Source: JBJTUH01 sp044346175 (GTDB taxonomy: Bacteria > Cyanobacteriota > Vampirovibrionia > Vampirovibrionales > JAJTHC01). Taken from it: a DNA stretch of 64,000 nt. The first letter of the stretch is position 1, and each line of letters begins with the position of its first letter. Below, in pieces: positions 42,975 through 51,722 of this stretch. Both the position numbers and the translations under genes were made by a program. The stretch spans positions 1 through 64,000 of the forward strand of contig JBIIZQ010000006.1 in NCBI GenBank assembly GCA_044346175.1, given 5' to 3'. Under the pieces are notes generated by a model that had not been told where the DNA came from, searched no databases, and worked only from the letters and a program-made list of their open reading frames with translations.

Positions 42975-43817
42975 TTAAAACTTACGACGGTATCTGAAGA
43001 GTCGCTTAGGCCGAGAGGCTTTCTTATAGAAGGGCTTGATGGCTTCATAGCTCACGTACCCATGGCGACCATACCTGAGGGTGAAATGTTTACCTTCTTC
43101 GCCTTGTATCATATGCCAAGCACAATAGGCGGCGAGGGCTGCTTCCAATAGGGTATTGGTTAACGCTCCCTGAGAGGGCAAATGTTTTGGGCTGACATTG
43201 AGCCATAATTTTTCAGTGAGCCACGTTTGCATCATACTGCACCCTGCCATACTTCGAGTACGTACAGGCGGCTGAAACCCGTAATGGCACTTGGTCATTT
43301 GGTTTTGAGTGCAAGCCACGGCATAGCCTTTTTCGAGGAGGGCTTCCAGCAGTTGACTGCTGCGAGGTGCCAAGAGCGGATTCAGTAAGGGGTCCTGTGT
43401 CGTATTGAAACCCTGTGGTTTTTGACCTCGAAATTTCATGAGTTCATTCCGCCAGCGGGTACTTCCTTGAATAGGACGTGGCATATCGGCAACAATAACC
43501 AACGCACTGGGCGACCCCAAAGATGTAATGGCGTGTAATAGGGCTTGGTTTTGATTGTACTTTTCCCAAAACACCACTTCTAGTTTATCGTTCAGGACGC
43601 AAAGACCAGACTCAAAATGTTCGAGGGGTGCGATGTCAAGCCCCACAAACAGTCGTTTGAGTCCTTTGTCATGGGGGGCAAGCCAAGTTGAAAGGTCACA
43701 CGGACTAAAAGGCGTTTGCGTGAAAGAGGAAGGGGAAGCTTCGACGGGAACCCAGCTTTCCAGCTTGGGTGGGGTGGGGTCTTGCAGTGTGGGCATGGTG
43801 CTAGGGGCTTTCTTCAA
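42975..43817 (-). CDS. Hypothetical protein, possibly DUF429/RNase H-like
   Basis: This protein of 280 residues begins with about 45 disordered residues. RLFVGLDIAPLEHFESGLCVL then resembles the first strand and acidic residue of an RNase H-like fold. ALVIVADMPRPIQGSTRWRNE resembles the second acidic strand of DUF429 proteins (IDAPL-type). The C-terminus is highly basic (KPFYKKASRPKRLFRYRRKF), suggesting nucleic-acid binding. The family assignment is tentative. It overlaps the 3' end of the upstream hydrolase gene by 17 bp and is the last gene of the minus-strand cluster. Confidence 0.55.
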   Translation of the reverse strand: MKKAPSTMPTLQDPTPPKLESWVPVEASPSSFTQTPFSPCDLSTWLAPHDKGLKRLFVGLDIAPLEHFESGLCVLNDKLEVVFWEKYNQNQALLHAITSLGSPSALVIVADMPRPIQGSTRWRNELMKFRGQKPQGFNTTQDPLLNPLLAPRSSQLLEALLEKGYAVACTQNQMTKCHYGFQPPVRTRSMAGCSMMQTWLTEKLWLNVSPKHLPSQGALTNTLLEAALAAYCAWHMIQGEEGKHFTLRYGRHGYVSYEAIKPFYKKASRPKRLFRYRRKF

Positions 43818-44847
43818 GGGGGGTACATAAGTGGCAGTAATCTAGCCAGCTGATAATGTCATGAATAAGCCATGGGAGTTCAGGCTCCAGAATCACATCA
43901 TGGTAACTACTTGGATACACACTTAAACGATGTCCCCCTACTTGAGCGGCTGTCGTGCTTTGTGAGGGGAGGCTGGTGTGACTCAGCCTTGCAAAAGCTT
44001 CTAACATGGCTTTTGGATAACACACCTTGTCTTCTCCAGGAATCACCATCATGACGGGTACGTGCAGATGCGGTAAACGACGCATGATGGTTTTTTGCAT
44101 CGCTTGAATAGATAAAAGATACTTCAGCGGTAAGCTGATGGGGGGTTCCATGATGGGGTTTTCAAGATACACTGGGTTTTTAGTGAGGGTACTTAACCCG
44201 TAGGGGAGCTGCATCTTTGCTTTGCTAGGGTTGAGCAGAAATTTAAAAGTTTCTTGAATAACCTGCCATGGTTTAAACGTGTTCGGATGGGGGGCAAACG
44301 CTGGGGCAAGGAGGATGAGGGTTTGTATCGCAGGTAAATCCTCATGAGGGGTGCGCGTCAGAGCATGGCACAGGAGTAAAGACCCTAGGCTAATGCCCAT
44401 GATACTGAAGCGTGCCGTGGGGTAAGTCTTTTTGAGCTTACGTAGGAGTGCTTGTAGGTCGCCGAGATGTACGGTTTCGGCATCAAATTCGGAGCCATCA
44501 TTCGTATGAATCCCGAAGCCCCGTAAGTCTAAACTTATCATGGTATCAAACTCGTGACGTAACCCTGTTAAAAGAGGGAGTGCGCTGAGGGTACTACCTC
44601 CCATCCCGCAGACAAAAAGCAGGATATGAGGTGAGGGGGGAGGGGCATTGTCGAGGGCTTCTGAAGCTTGGTCAAGGGGTTGTGTAGGGTTCCCTTCCAT
44701 GGCAATGTAGCGTAGCGGGGCTTGTTGATACCCTTCAAACGGCACTTCTTTAAAACCCACGAGGTGGGCAGTGCTTGCCAATTGGGTTGCGAATTCATGG
44801 GATAACGTTTGGGATTCATCTTCAGCGGGGAAGCGCGTCATGAGCAT
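43801..44847 (-). CDS. Alpha/beta hydrolase
   Basis: This 348-residue protein has the serine hydrolase fold. ILLFVCGMGGSTLSALPLL forms the oxyanion region. SLDLRGFGIHTNDGSEFD follows. The nucleophile elbow is FSIMGISLGS (Ser in GxSxG). VPVMMVIPGEDKVCYP contains the likely acid residue, and GGHRLSVYPSSYHDVILEPELPW supplies the catalytic His. No signal peptide. The substrate is unknown; the lid region (residues about 190-260) is helical, as in esterases or lysophospholipases. It starts 32 bp after the glcE-like gene, in the same transcriptional unit. Confidence 0.88.
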   Translation of the reverse strand: MLMTRFPAEDESQTLSHEFATQLASTAHLVGFKEVPFEGYQQAPLRYIAMEGNPTQPLDQASEALDNAPPPSPHILLFVCGMGGSTLSALPLLTGLRHEFDTMISLDLRGFGIHTNDGSEFDAETVHLGDLQALLRKLKKTYPTARFSIMGISLGSLLLCHALTRTPHEDLPAIQTLILLAPAFAPHPNTFKPWQVIQETFKFLLNPSKAKMQLPYGLSTLTKNPVYLENPIMEPPISLPLKYLLSIQAMQKTIMRRLPHLHVPVMMVIPGEDKVCYPKAMLEAFARLSHTSLPSQSTTAAQVGGHRLSVYPSSYHDVILEPELPWLIHDIISWLDYCHLCTPLEESP

Positions 44848-44879
44848 AAAAGCTTTCTGGTGAGGGGGCGGTGTTAAAC

Positions 44880-45725
44880 CTAAAAGAAGGGTAATAGTGG
44901 CGATGAAGCACAGTGTCCTTCGGGGTCGAGACAGGCTTTAAGTTTCTGGTGAATATGCCGTAGTACCCGATGACTAGCGTGCCTCTCATAATAGTGTATC
45001 ACATGGGCATGGATACGGGAGGCATAAGTTTCTTTGAGGGTATTACAGGTATCAAGCAAACGTATCGGTTGCGGTAGTGTTTGATACGTTTCAGGGGGTG
45101 TCAAGAGCGTTTCATAGGAGGCTTCTAACCAGTGGGTGTGTTGTTCTGGCCAATGCCACGTGCGGTACTGGCTTTCGGGAGGAAACCACTGAGTATACTC
45201 AGGGTGGGCTTTGGCACTGTCTGGGATTTGCCATAGCACGCTTTTTTGTGTTCGGGTGTAAGTTAACGGGTGCCAGTTCGCTTCGTTGGCGTGTGGTGCT
45301 TCATGCACGGGGTATTCTGGCATGCTTTCAAGCCGTAGCGTCAATGTATGGGTTTTGCCAAAGGTTTCCAAGCTTCCCGCCCATAATTTGAGGAGGTCAT
45401 AGCCTGTGACGTTTTTTAATACGGCTCCCCCTAGGGTGCAAGGGGTTTCAAGGCTTATCGCTGGGATAAAAACCTCTGCTCCTAATAGCCACCGACTTGG
45501 GTAACGAAAGCGTTCATACAAGGGGTAGCGTGCAGGGATGTTATAGCGTATGATTTGCCCAAGGGTGAGTTCAGGTGGGTACGCATCATTGCCACAGGCT
45601 AACCCAAAAGGGGTCGTAGGATGAAGCATCTGGCAATGGGTTGCAAGGCTGCTAACGCTGCAAGAGGGGTAGACCTGAGCGGTATGACTTTTAGGGTTGC
45701 ACGCAATAATGTTGGAAGGTTGCAT
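44880..45725 (-). CDS. glcE: GlcE-like FAD-binding subunit, N-terminally shortened
   Basis: This protein of 281 residues resembles GlcE of the glycolate oxidase complex. The core has TLGGAVLKNVTGYDLLKLWAGSLETFG, very close to the family's KNVTGYDLSRLMxGSLGTLG, and the end has DPEGHCASSP. GlcE is usually about 350 residues and begins with an FAD diphosphate loop (RGGGSK-like). Here that part is absent, because the frame begins exactly at the edge of an 11-bp tandem repeat, with an in-frame stop 13 codons upstream. It may be damaged, or the missing part may not be essential. The partner glcF is 18 kb away. Confidence 0.8.
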   Translation of the reverse strand: MQPSNIIACNPKSHTAQVYPSCSVSSLATHCQMLHPTTPFGLACGNDAYPPELTLGQIIRYNIPARYPLYERFRYPSRWLLGAEVFIPAISLETPCTLGGAVLKNVTGYDLLKLWAGSLETFGKTHTLTLRLESMPEYPVHEAPHANEANWHPLTYTRTQKSVLWQIPDSAKAHPEYTQWFPPESQYRTWHWPEQHTHWLEASYETLLTPPETYQTLPQPIRLLDTCNTLKETYASRIHAHVIHYYERHASHRVLRHIHQKLKACLDPEGHCASSPLLPFF

Positions 45726-45726
45726 G

Positions 45727-45869
45727 GGCTGTGAATTGGCTATGAATTGGCTATGAATTGGCTATGAATTGGCTGTGAATTGGCTGTGAATTGGTTGTGA
45801 ATTGGCTATGAATTGGCTGTGAATTGGCTGTGAATTGGCTATGAATTGGCTGTGAATTGGCTATGAATC
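45727..45869. repeat. 11-bp tandem repeat, 13 units
   Basis: Thirteen head-to-tail copies of GGCTRTGAATT, alternating A or G at position five (one unit GGTTGTGAATT, the last ending GAATC). It fills the space between the end of the AlbA_2-type gene and the glcE start and overlaps the last codons of the former. An A at position five makes a stop in one minus-strand frame. Confidence 0.95.
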
Positions 45870-47495
45870 ATCTTGTGCCAATATGAACCATCTTGCACCA
45901 ACCCCCTTGCCACTTGGAGTAATGCTACCCTCTTTTTTAAGTTCCTGTAGTAGGTTTTTGACATTTTCAGGCTTTACACCTTGAGTGAGTTTGAGGTTCT
46001 CTAAGCTGGTGCCCTGTTTACCACCTTTTTGAATTGCTATAAGAAGCTTATCTTTTTGGTCTTGTTTAGGTAGTGCTTTATGCTTCAGGTACTCATTTTG
46101 GCTGGCATAAGCACTTTGGGATAATACAAAACGACCTCTACCAGTACGCTCAATAAGATTTTTAGATAGAAGCTCTTTGATATGAGCATCAAGTTTTTTG
46201 CGTAAATCTTTGGGTATACAACCTTGTTTTTTAATATAAAAGACACACACTAGTTCTTTGGGTGAAATATAACCATTTTGTTCGATTATTTCCGCTATCC
46301 AACTCATCATCGACTCGTCAAGTACCGTGCTGTCTAGGGTTAAACGTACGCTTGTATAATGGTCGCTATTTGAAATGCTTTCAAATAAGGGAAGAAGCTT
46401 TCCTTGTTCAATCATTCGTGTATACAGTGTGTCCACGCCCTGTCCCGCACTTTCAACCCATCCACATTTTAGTAGCACATCGACTAAAAGTTTATTTCTA
46501 GGACTGCGAGCATCTATGATATTGCTTGGTGAAACGCCTAATGGAAAATCACCAGGGCTTTCAATAGCTATTTTAGCATCCCACAATTTAACCCAAATAG
46601 GTTGATTTATTTGGTAATCCCTGTGAGAAACTGCATTAAGTAGTCCTTCACGAATACACTCTTCGTCAAATAGAGCTATTTCATCCATGAACAATCCATT
46701 TTGAAATAGATGCTTTCGGTTTCTACCTTCAATTTTTTGCCATATTTTTTCTAGGCTGAGGATAAAAGCACCTTCATATAGCTCACTATCAGAAGTACGA
46801 ATGGCATCTTGATGCTTGTAGTACATATAGCGAATGTTTGTATCAGCTTGTTTTAAATACTCTCTTTGAGCCGCTGGTGTGCCGAGTAACAAAACGCATG
46901 CCACGGTTATTTCTGACTTACTCGTGATTAACCCCAAGTCCTTGAGGAATTGAAAATCATCTTGAGACAAACGCTTTTTCTTCTTGGTCTGGTACAGTTT
47001 TCGTAGTGCATGAATAGCTTCTTTGTCTAAATGCTCTTTTATGGAAAGGTCTTGCAGGGGTTCTGCAGAATAGTCTTTGCCTTCTTTTGCAATCTCTTGT
47101 AATTCAGTGAACGACATCGCTACAAGGGATGACCCCGAACGTTTCCAGAAAACTTTTTTATAGCATAGAGGTTTGCCCTGTGGTCTACTTTCTATGGTCA
47201 ACATGAGGACACGTTTACCATTGTCGTCATGTTCATCCCAAGTCAGACCTAACTCTAACTGTTGACGCACTTCTAATTTAAGAGCATTCTCTTTTTCGGG
47301 GTCACTACAGTATGATGTACCTACCACTGTTCTAGGGTGCTTATCGGTTACACCAAGCACTAATTTTCCGCCACCTTCGTTTGCTAAGGCACAAAGATAT
47401 TTGAGGGTAGTCTCGTCATTATGACCCCGTTTTGCTTCCTTAAACTCAAGCTTTTCGCTTTCTGGTTGGCTGAGTAGCTTTTTTAATATCATCAT
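45861..47495 (-). CDS. AlbA_2 (Schlafen-like) domain protein
   Basis: This 544-residue protein of the RecG-like/AlbA_2 transcriptional-regulator family has three parts. The N-terminal AlbA_2 domain has EKLEFKEAKRG and ALANEGGGKLVLGVTDKH. The central ATPase_c_4-like part has EECIREGLLNAVSHRDYQ and NKLLVDVLLKCGWVESAGQGVDTLY. The C-terminus carries winged-helix segments (ISPKELVCVFYIKK, then KGGKQGTSLENLKLTQG). Such genes are common in accessory regions and some are linked to phage defence, but the function here is unknown. It is more AT-rich than its neighbours and lies directly after tRNA-Arg, both signs of horizontal acquisition. It starts with tandem ATG codons. Confidence 0.85.
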   Translation of the reverse strand: MMILKKLLSQPESEKLEFKEAKRGHNDETTLKYLCALANEGGGKLVLGVTDKHPRTVVGTSYCSDPEKENALKLEVRQQLELGLTWDEHDDNGKRVLMLTIESRPQGKPLCYKKVFWKRSGSSLVAMSFTELQEIAKEGKDYSAEPLQDLSIKEHLDKEAIHALRKLYQTKKKKRLSQDDFQFLKDLGLITSKSEITVACVLLLGTPAAQREYLKQADTNIRYMYYKHQDAIRTSDSELYEGAFILSLEKIWQKIEGRNRKHLFQNGLFMDEIALFDEECIREGLLNAVSHRDYQINQPIWVKLWDAKIAIESPGDFPLGVSPSNIIDARSPRNKLLVDVLLKCGWVESAGQGVDTLYTRMIEQGKLLPLFESISNSDHYTSVRLTLDSTVLDESMMSWIAEIIEQNGYISPKELVCVFYIKKQGCIPKDLRKKLDAHIKELLSKNLIERTGRGRFVLSQSAYASQNEYLKHKALPKQDQKDKLLIAIQKGGKQGTSLENLKLTQGVKPENVKNLLQELKKEGSITPSGKGVGARWFILAQDDS

Positions 47496-47599
47496 ACAAG
47501 GGGTGCCTTGACGCTTTTGTGGTGATGGCTCTTCATGAAGGGTTACGATGAAGACAATAACCCCTATAGTGTAGCATAAGCCATCAGGGCGTAAAAAAT

Positions 47600-47673
47600 T
47601 GCCCCAGGCAGGATTCGAACCTGCGACCGTTCGCTTAGAAGGCGAATGCTCTATCCAATTGAGCTACTGAGGC
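47600..47673 (-). tRNA. tRNA-Arg (anticodon UCU)
   Basis: Acceptor GCCTCAG / CTGGGGC (one G-U), D-arm GCTCAATTGGATAGAGC, anticodon arm TTCGC-CTTCTAA-GCGAA, T-arm GCAGGTTCGAATCCTGC. CCA is not encoded. The 3' end faces the AlbA_2-type gene. Confidence 0.97.
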
Positions 47674-47774
47674 AATCATGATGAGGTGATGATGAGACGT
47701 TGATAGTAAACACAGACTATTATAACGAAAACAAACAAAAATAAGCAGGGGAGTTTAGGGTATGTATTCTCGTA

Positions 47775-50204
47775 TTATACTTTAAAAGGTGGAAGCTCCC
47801 CAGTGTGCCAATAGGTAAAATCCTCTAAGTATTGGAGGGTCTTGCGTCCTTCAGGGCTATCCATCGGCACGATACGGGGAAGGAGAGGCTTGGTTGTGGT
47901 GCTCAGGGGGGCAAGCGTATCGCTTTGTAAACGATAGTGCCACAGCGTGCGAAAGACCTTTTGCAAATAAAAGCGTGTTTCGGGGACTAAGCAAGTTTCT
48001 TGCCACAGGTCAGGGGAGTATTGCCAAGCATTACCGCATTGTTTGAGGGTCTGTTGGATGGCACCGGGCCCTGCATTATAGGCGGCAGTCATCAGGAAGG
48101 CATCCCCATGGAAGGCGCGACTCAGCGTATCGAGGTAGTGGAGTCCTAGCTGGATGTTTGTGTCTGGTTCGGTGAGTTTTAATGGGATACCATGCTGTTG
48201 TGCCAGTTCTTGTGCTGTGGCGGGCATCAGTTGCATGAGTCCCGTGGCACCTACGGGACTCACGCTCTTAGGGTTCCAGCTACTTTCTTCTTTGGCAATG
48301 GCCATGGCGAGCGGTAACCATGGATGATGCTGTTTCATCCACAGAGGACGTAAGCTTGTGGGGAGGGGATAGCTCAGTGCCTCGGTAAGCGGTGTGGCTT
48401 GCGGTGTCAGTCCTTCAGCTTGTAAACGGTCAAGTCCCTCACGGAGTGCGGTGAGTGCCATGCCCCAATGAGGGTAGGTGGGGTCAGTGTCTTGTGCCAG
48501 TTCCCAGCTTTTTCGTAACGGGGATGCTTCAGGCAGCACCCACTGAAGATACGCCGCACTCAAACGACGTTGCGTTTCGGGCGGTAGTGCTTGCCAAGCC
48601 TTACTTTCGCTTGGAAGGTGATACCTTGTGGCGAGGTAGCTTGCGGTGGTGGCTGATACGCTTGGTAGTTGGTCAACCGCTACAGGGGTGGTGATAAAGG
48701 CACGAGGGTAAGCCTCTTTTTGGGCTGAACCCTCTAAGTACGCCCAAGCACGTGACGCAAAGTAGCTGTAGGGAAAGGTCTTTAAAACAGCTTCATAGTC
48801 ATGCCGTGCTGCACGGGTATCTCCTTGGAGATGCCGCAGATGCCCTTGCCAAAAAAGCACCCCAGCGGTCATAGGGGCATGCGGAAAACGTGCGATATGC
48901 CAAGTACTGTAGTTGAGGAAAGCCTGCCACTGCTTAGGTTGGCTGAGCAGGGGGCGATGATGTTCCCATTCGGCTTGTGCAGCAACGGCAAGGATGCTGG
49001 CTGGAATGGGCCTATTGGCATGGGCTATGCCGAGGTTATGAAGGATAGGATAGGTCCATGCCGCACAAGTGGGTACTTCATTGCCCAACTGCCACAGGAG
49101 CGTATACAAGGCATGGGCTAACTGGGTAGGCGTGTTGACCCATAGCGTTGCTTGACGCTTTTGTACAAAGGCTTGGCATGGGGTGGGGGCGGTCGTGAGC
49201 AAAGGCAAAGGGCTGCCATGACGCAGGGTTGTTTGAAACGCCGTGAAGTGTTGCCACGCCCGTTGTGAAGCGTTACCTGCTCCTAGGGCTTCAAGGGCAA
49301 ACGTTGGGGCTGGTATCAGCCAGTCTGTTGAGAGGCTTGCTGATGAAGCGGTGTGTTTGTCGTGCCATGGAAAGAGGTTGTAGGTGGCTTGTAATTGCTG
49401 GGTAAGCCCTTCGTGATAGAGTCCGCCCATCTGTAGCCACTTTTTTAAATAGGTGTGTTTGTCTTGAGGGGATGTTTTCTGATGTTGTATCAGGGTGGTG
49501 AGTCCTTTAAGAGACGCATAGCTTGCGGGAGGGGCATGCTGGGTAAGATAGCTCGCCATGGTATAGCATCCGTTATCTTGTAAGCAGCTGGGGGTGGGGG
49601 TACTTTGGGCAATATCAAGCCACTGTTGGGCAAGCATGGGATGGAGTGGTGTGGTTTGCGTCGTATCCCACGGGGTAAGGTCGTTGAGTAAAAGGGCTTG
49701 GGCTTGACGGGTTTCACCGCTGTAACGGTAGGCTTTTGCTTGCCATAGCACCACCATGGGTTGTAATGCGGGATTTTGGCTATGAAACCCCTGAGGCAAC
49801 ACGGAGCGTACCTGCCCGTACTGATACTGACGCAATGCCGTTTGGGCTTGCTGAAGGGCTGTTAGGGTGTTTTGTGTGGTGTGGGCTTGCCAAGTGCTTG
49901 GTGTAGAGAGTTGTCGAAGTTTTAAACTGAGCATGGTTTGCCATTGCCCTGTTTGCAGAGGTAGTATCATGTGGCTTATGCCAGCTGCCATGAGCAAGAG
50001 TCCACCGAGGATGCCCCCATATTGAAGCAAAAGAGACCCCCAAGGGCGTTGCGTTTTTTGCGCAGAGGGCTTGTGCTTGGTCGTTTGGGTGACTTGCTTT
50101 GTTTGTGTCGTTTGTGTCGCTTGTATCGTTTTTAGAGAAGCTTGCCTGAAAGGGTTATGGGGGGAGGGGGGAGGTGTCATAGGGTCGACAGTCTTTGAGA
50201 ACAA
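47775..50204 (-). CDS. slt: Lytic transglycosylase (Slt family)
   Basis: This cell-wall enzyme of 809 residues cleaves peptidoglycan between MurNAc and GlcNAc, forming anhydro-MurNAc. A membrane anchor lies at about residues 58-76 (LLQYGGILGGLLLMAAGI), after a polar Gln/Thr-rich tail. A long alpha-solenoid follows. The catalytic SLT domain (about 640-780) has IAKEESSWNPKSVSPVGATG (catalytic Glu), LMQLMPATAQ, NIQLGLHYLDTL and AAYNAGPGAI. An alternative ATG (50180) would shorten it by eight residues. It is involved in growth and wall turnover in the periplasm. Confidence 0.92.
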   Translation of the reverse strand: MFSKTVDPMTPPPSPHNPFRQASLKTIQATQTTQTKQVTQTTKHKPSAQKTQRPWGSLLLQYGGILGGLLLMAAGISHMILPLQTGQWQTMLSLKLRQLSTPSTWQAHTTQNTLTALQQAQTALRQYQYGQVRSVLPQGFHSQNPALQPMVVLWQAKAYRYSGETRQAQALLLNDLTPWDTTQTTPLHPMLAQQWLDIAQSTPTPSCLQDNGCYTMASYLTQHAPPASYASLKGLTTLIQHQKTSPQDKHTYLKKWLQMGGLYHEGLTQQLQATYNLFPWHDKHTASSASLSTDWLIPAPTFALEALGAGNASQRAWQHFTAFQTTLRHGSPLPLLTTAPTPCQAFVQKRQATLWVNTPTQLAHALYTLLWQLGNEVPTCAAWTYPILHNLGIAHANRPIPASILAVAAQAEWEHHRPLLSQPKQWQAFLNYSTWHIARFPHAPMTAGVLFWQGHLRHLQGDTRAARHDYEAVLKTFPYSYFASRAWAYLEGSAQKEAYPRAFITTPVAVDQLPSVSATTASYLATRYHLPSESKAWQALPPETQRRLSAAYLQWVLPEASPLRKSWELAQDTDPTYPHWGMALTALREGLDRLQAEGLTPQATPLTEALSYPLPTSLRPLWMKQHHPWLPLAMAIAKEESSWNPKSVSPVGATGLMQLMPATAQELAQQHGIPLKLTEPDTNIQLGLHYLDTLSRAFHGDAFLMTAAYNAGPGAIQQTLKQCGNAWQYSPDLWQETCLVPETRFYLQKVFRTLWHYRLQSDTLAPLSTTTKPLLPRIVPMDSPEGRKTLQYLEDFTYWHTGELPPFKV

Positions 50205-50447
50205 CGTAGAGATTTAGAGATATTAGAGCGATAGAGGAGGGATGATAAGACTGTGTATCAGTGTAGGTGCAATGAGGGCTTGCCGTCAAATCGCTGCTTT
50301 ACTTATAACACTCGCTACGACAAACGCCCCCTATTTTTTCCATGTGCCACACTAAAATAACGTCCGTGTTTCCCTGCCATGTCCCCATAGGCAAAATGGG
50401 CAAATCTCCATCGCACATTTTACCCTATCAAGAAAACCCAAGTTGCT
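50205..50447. other. Divergent intergenic region
   Basis: About 240 bp between the slt gene (minus) and a plus-strand hypothetical gene. It must hold both promoters, but I cannot identify a convincing pair of -35/-10 boxes. Confidence 0.3.
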
Positions 50448-51494
50448 ATGATGACCCCTTCAAAGATAACGCCCTCAAAAATGACCCCCTCAAAGCAAGC
50501 ACCGCTCTATGACGCACAAGACGACCACGCTGCCGCAGCCTCCAACAAACTCATCGAGGCGTTCCGAGAGCCGAGCCACTTTCTTCAGCATTTTGAGACC
50601 CCTGGGGATACGTCTGAAATTGCAGGCACTGTCGGCATGACATGGGAAGAAACCTGTATCCTGATTGATTTATCCCTTGAAATGGGGCATCTCATTGCGA
50701 AAGTGCAGGAGTACCGCCGTTGTTACCCAGACGTGCCAAAGGAAGGACTCATGCAAAAGCTTACTTCCAAAGCGTACCCACTTGAGGTGCTAGAAACCAT
50801 GATGGACGCTTATGAACGATGGCGCAAGGGTGTGGTGAGAGGTCGTTTCTTGAAACTCGCAGAACTGTTTCAACAATCCAGTGACAAAGCGGCTGCGATG
50901 GCCCTGTGGTTTAAACTTTCGGGTCATGGCGATGCCACCATGAAGCCCCCTTTCTCCGTGCCTGAAATCTCTGTACCTGAGAGGGTTCAAACCGTTTCTG
51001 ATACCGCCGCTTCCACAGCCTCTTCTTCTAAAACCATGGTTAAAAAAAGAGGGAAATATCTCCCGCTGCCCCAGTGGCCTCCGCCTACCATGACCCATGA
51101 GGCGTTTGCGACCTACAAAGCCAAAGTGGCAAGTGGCACGAAAGCCCAAACTGAACCCCCTTGTGTGAACCCTCATGAAGTGTCTGAGGAAGCACACAAG
51201 CCAGTCCTGAACCCCATCGTTCCGTTTACTCCGCCAGAAGTCCAAGAAACCCAAGAGGGTCTCGAGAAGCAAGAGGCTGTATTGCTTAAACTCTGTGATG
51301 ACACCCTTAAAGCGAAGGATACTTGGGCGACGATGACCAACCTATGGCTGCGTCCGGGGCTTGGTTGTCTCGTGACTCGGATGCAAAGTCCCCCTGAGCT
51401 GAAGGGAAAAGTCATGCCTAAACCCTCTCAAGTGCCTGACCCTCCTATCCCGAAATGGCCCCTTATTATCGGACTCGACCCCGACAAGATTTAG
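50448..51494 (+). CDS. Hypothetical protein (348 aa)
   Basis: I do not recognise this gene. The first 20 residues repeat TPSK three times (from imperfect 18-bp DNA repeats). Residues of about 40-160 look helical with a possible helix-turn-helix (IAGTVGMTWEETCILIDLSLEMGHL). A second helical part, VRGRFLKLAELFQQSSDKAAAMALWFKLSG, vaguely recalls phage terminase small subunits. The C-terminal half is Pro/Lys-rich and likely disordered, with a basic patch MVKKRGKYLPLPQWPPP. It starts with tandem ATG codons. Confidence 0.7.
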   Translation: MMTPSKITPSKMTPSKQAPLYDAQDDHAAAASNKLIEAFREPSHFLQHFETPGDTSEIAGTVGMTWEETCILIDLSLEMGHLIAKVQEYRRCYPDVPKEGLMQKLTSKAYPLEVLETMMDAYERWRKGVVRGRFLKLAELFQQSSDKAAAMALWFKLSGHGDATMKPPFSVPEISVPERVQTVSDTAASTASSSKTMVKKRGKYLPLPQWPPPTMTHEAFATYKAKVASGTKAQTEPPCVNPHEVSEEAHKPVLNPIVPFTPPEVQETQEGLEKQEAVLLKLCDDTLKAKDTWATMTNLWLRPGLGCLVTRMQSPPELKGKVMPKPSQVPDPPIPKWPLIIGLDPDKI

Positions 51495-51629
51495 CGTGTG
51501 TTCAAGTGGCTACCCTTACCCAAGCCTTTCAAGAGACGACCGAATACGACCGCACCTCCCCTTGATGAAAGCGGGTGGTGGGGAGCGGGTCGTAACCAAC
51601 GTGTTCACCCTATACAGGAGCCTTCTGTG

Positions 51630-51635
51630 TATAAT
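51630..51635 (+). promoter_or_regulatory. Possible -10 box for murE
   Basis: A perfect TATAAT lies 87 bp before the murE ATG, preceded by TGTG. No good -35 is present at 16-18 bp; TTCACC is 20 bp upstream. The 230-bp gap around it holds no convincing gene. Confidence 0.4.
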
Positions 51636-51722
51636 AGGGGTATCTCACGCCTCATGCTAGGAGGTATCTGTCTTACATGTGTCCGTTGATGGCTTGATAC
51701 GTAAAAGGGCTTTCTATAACCT

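Noticed and set aside
51498..51689. 63-codon frame right after the 348-aa gene
   Set aside because: GTG start without a binding site, overlaps the murE promoter region and shows no domain; kept as unlikely.
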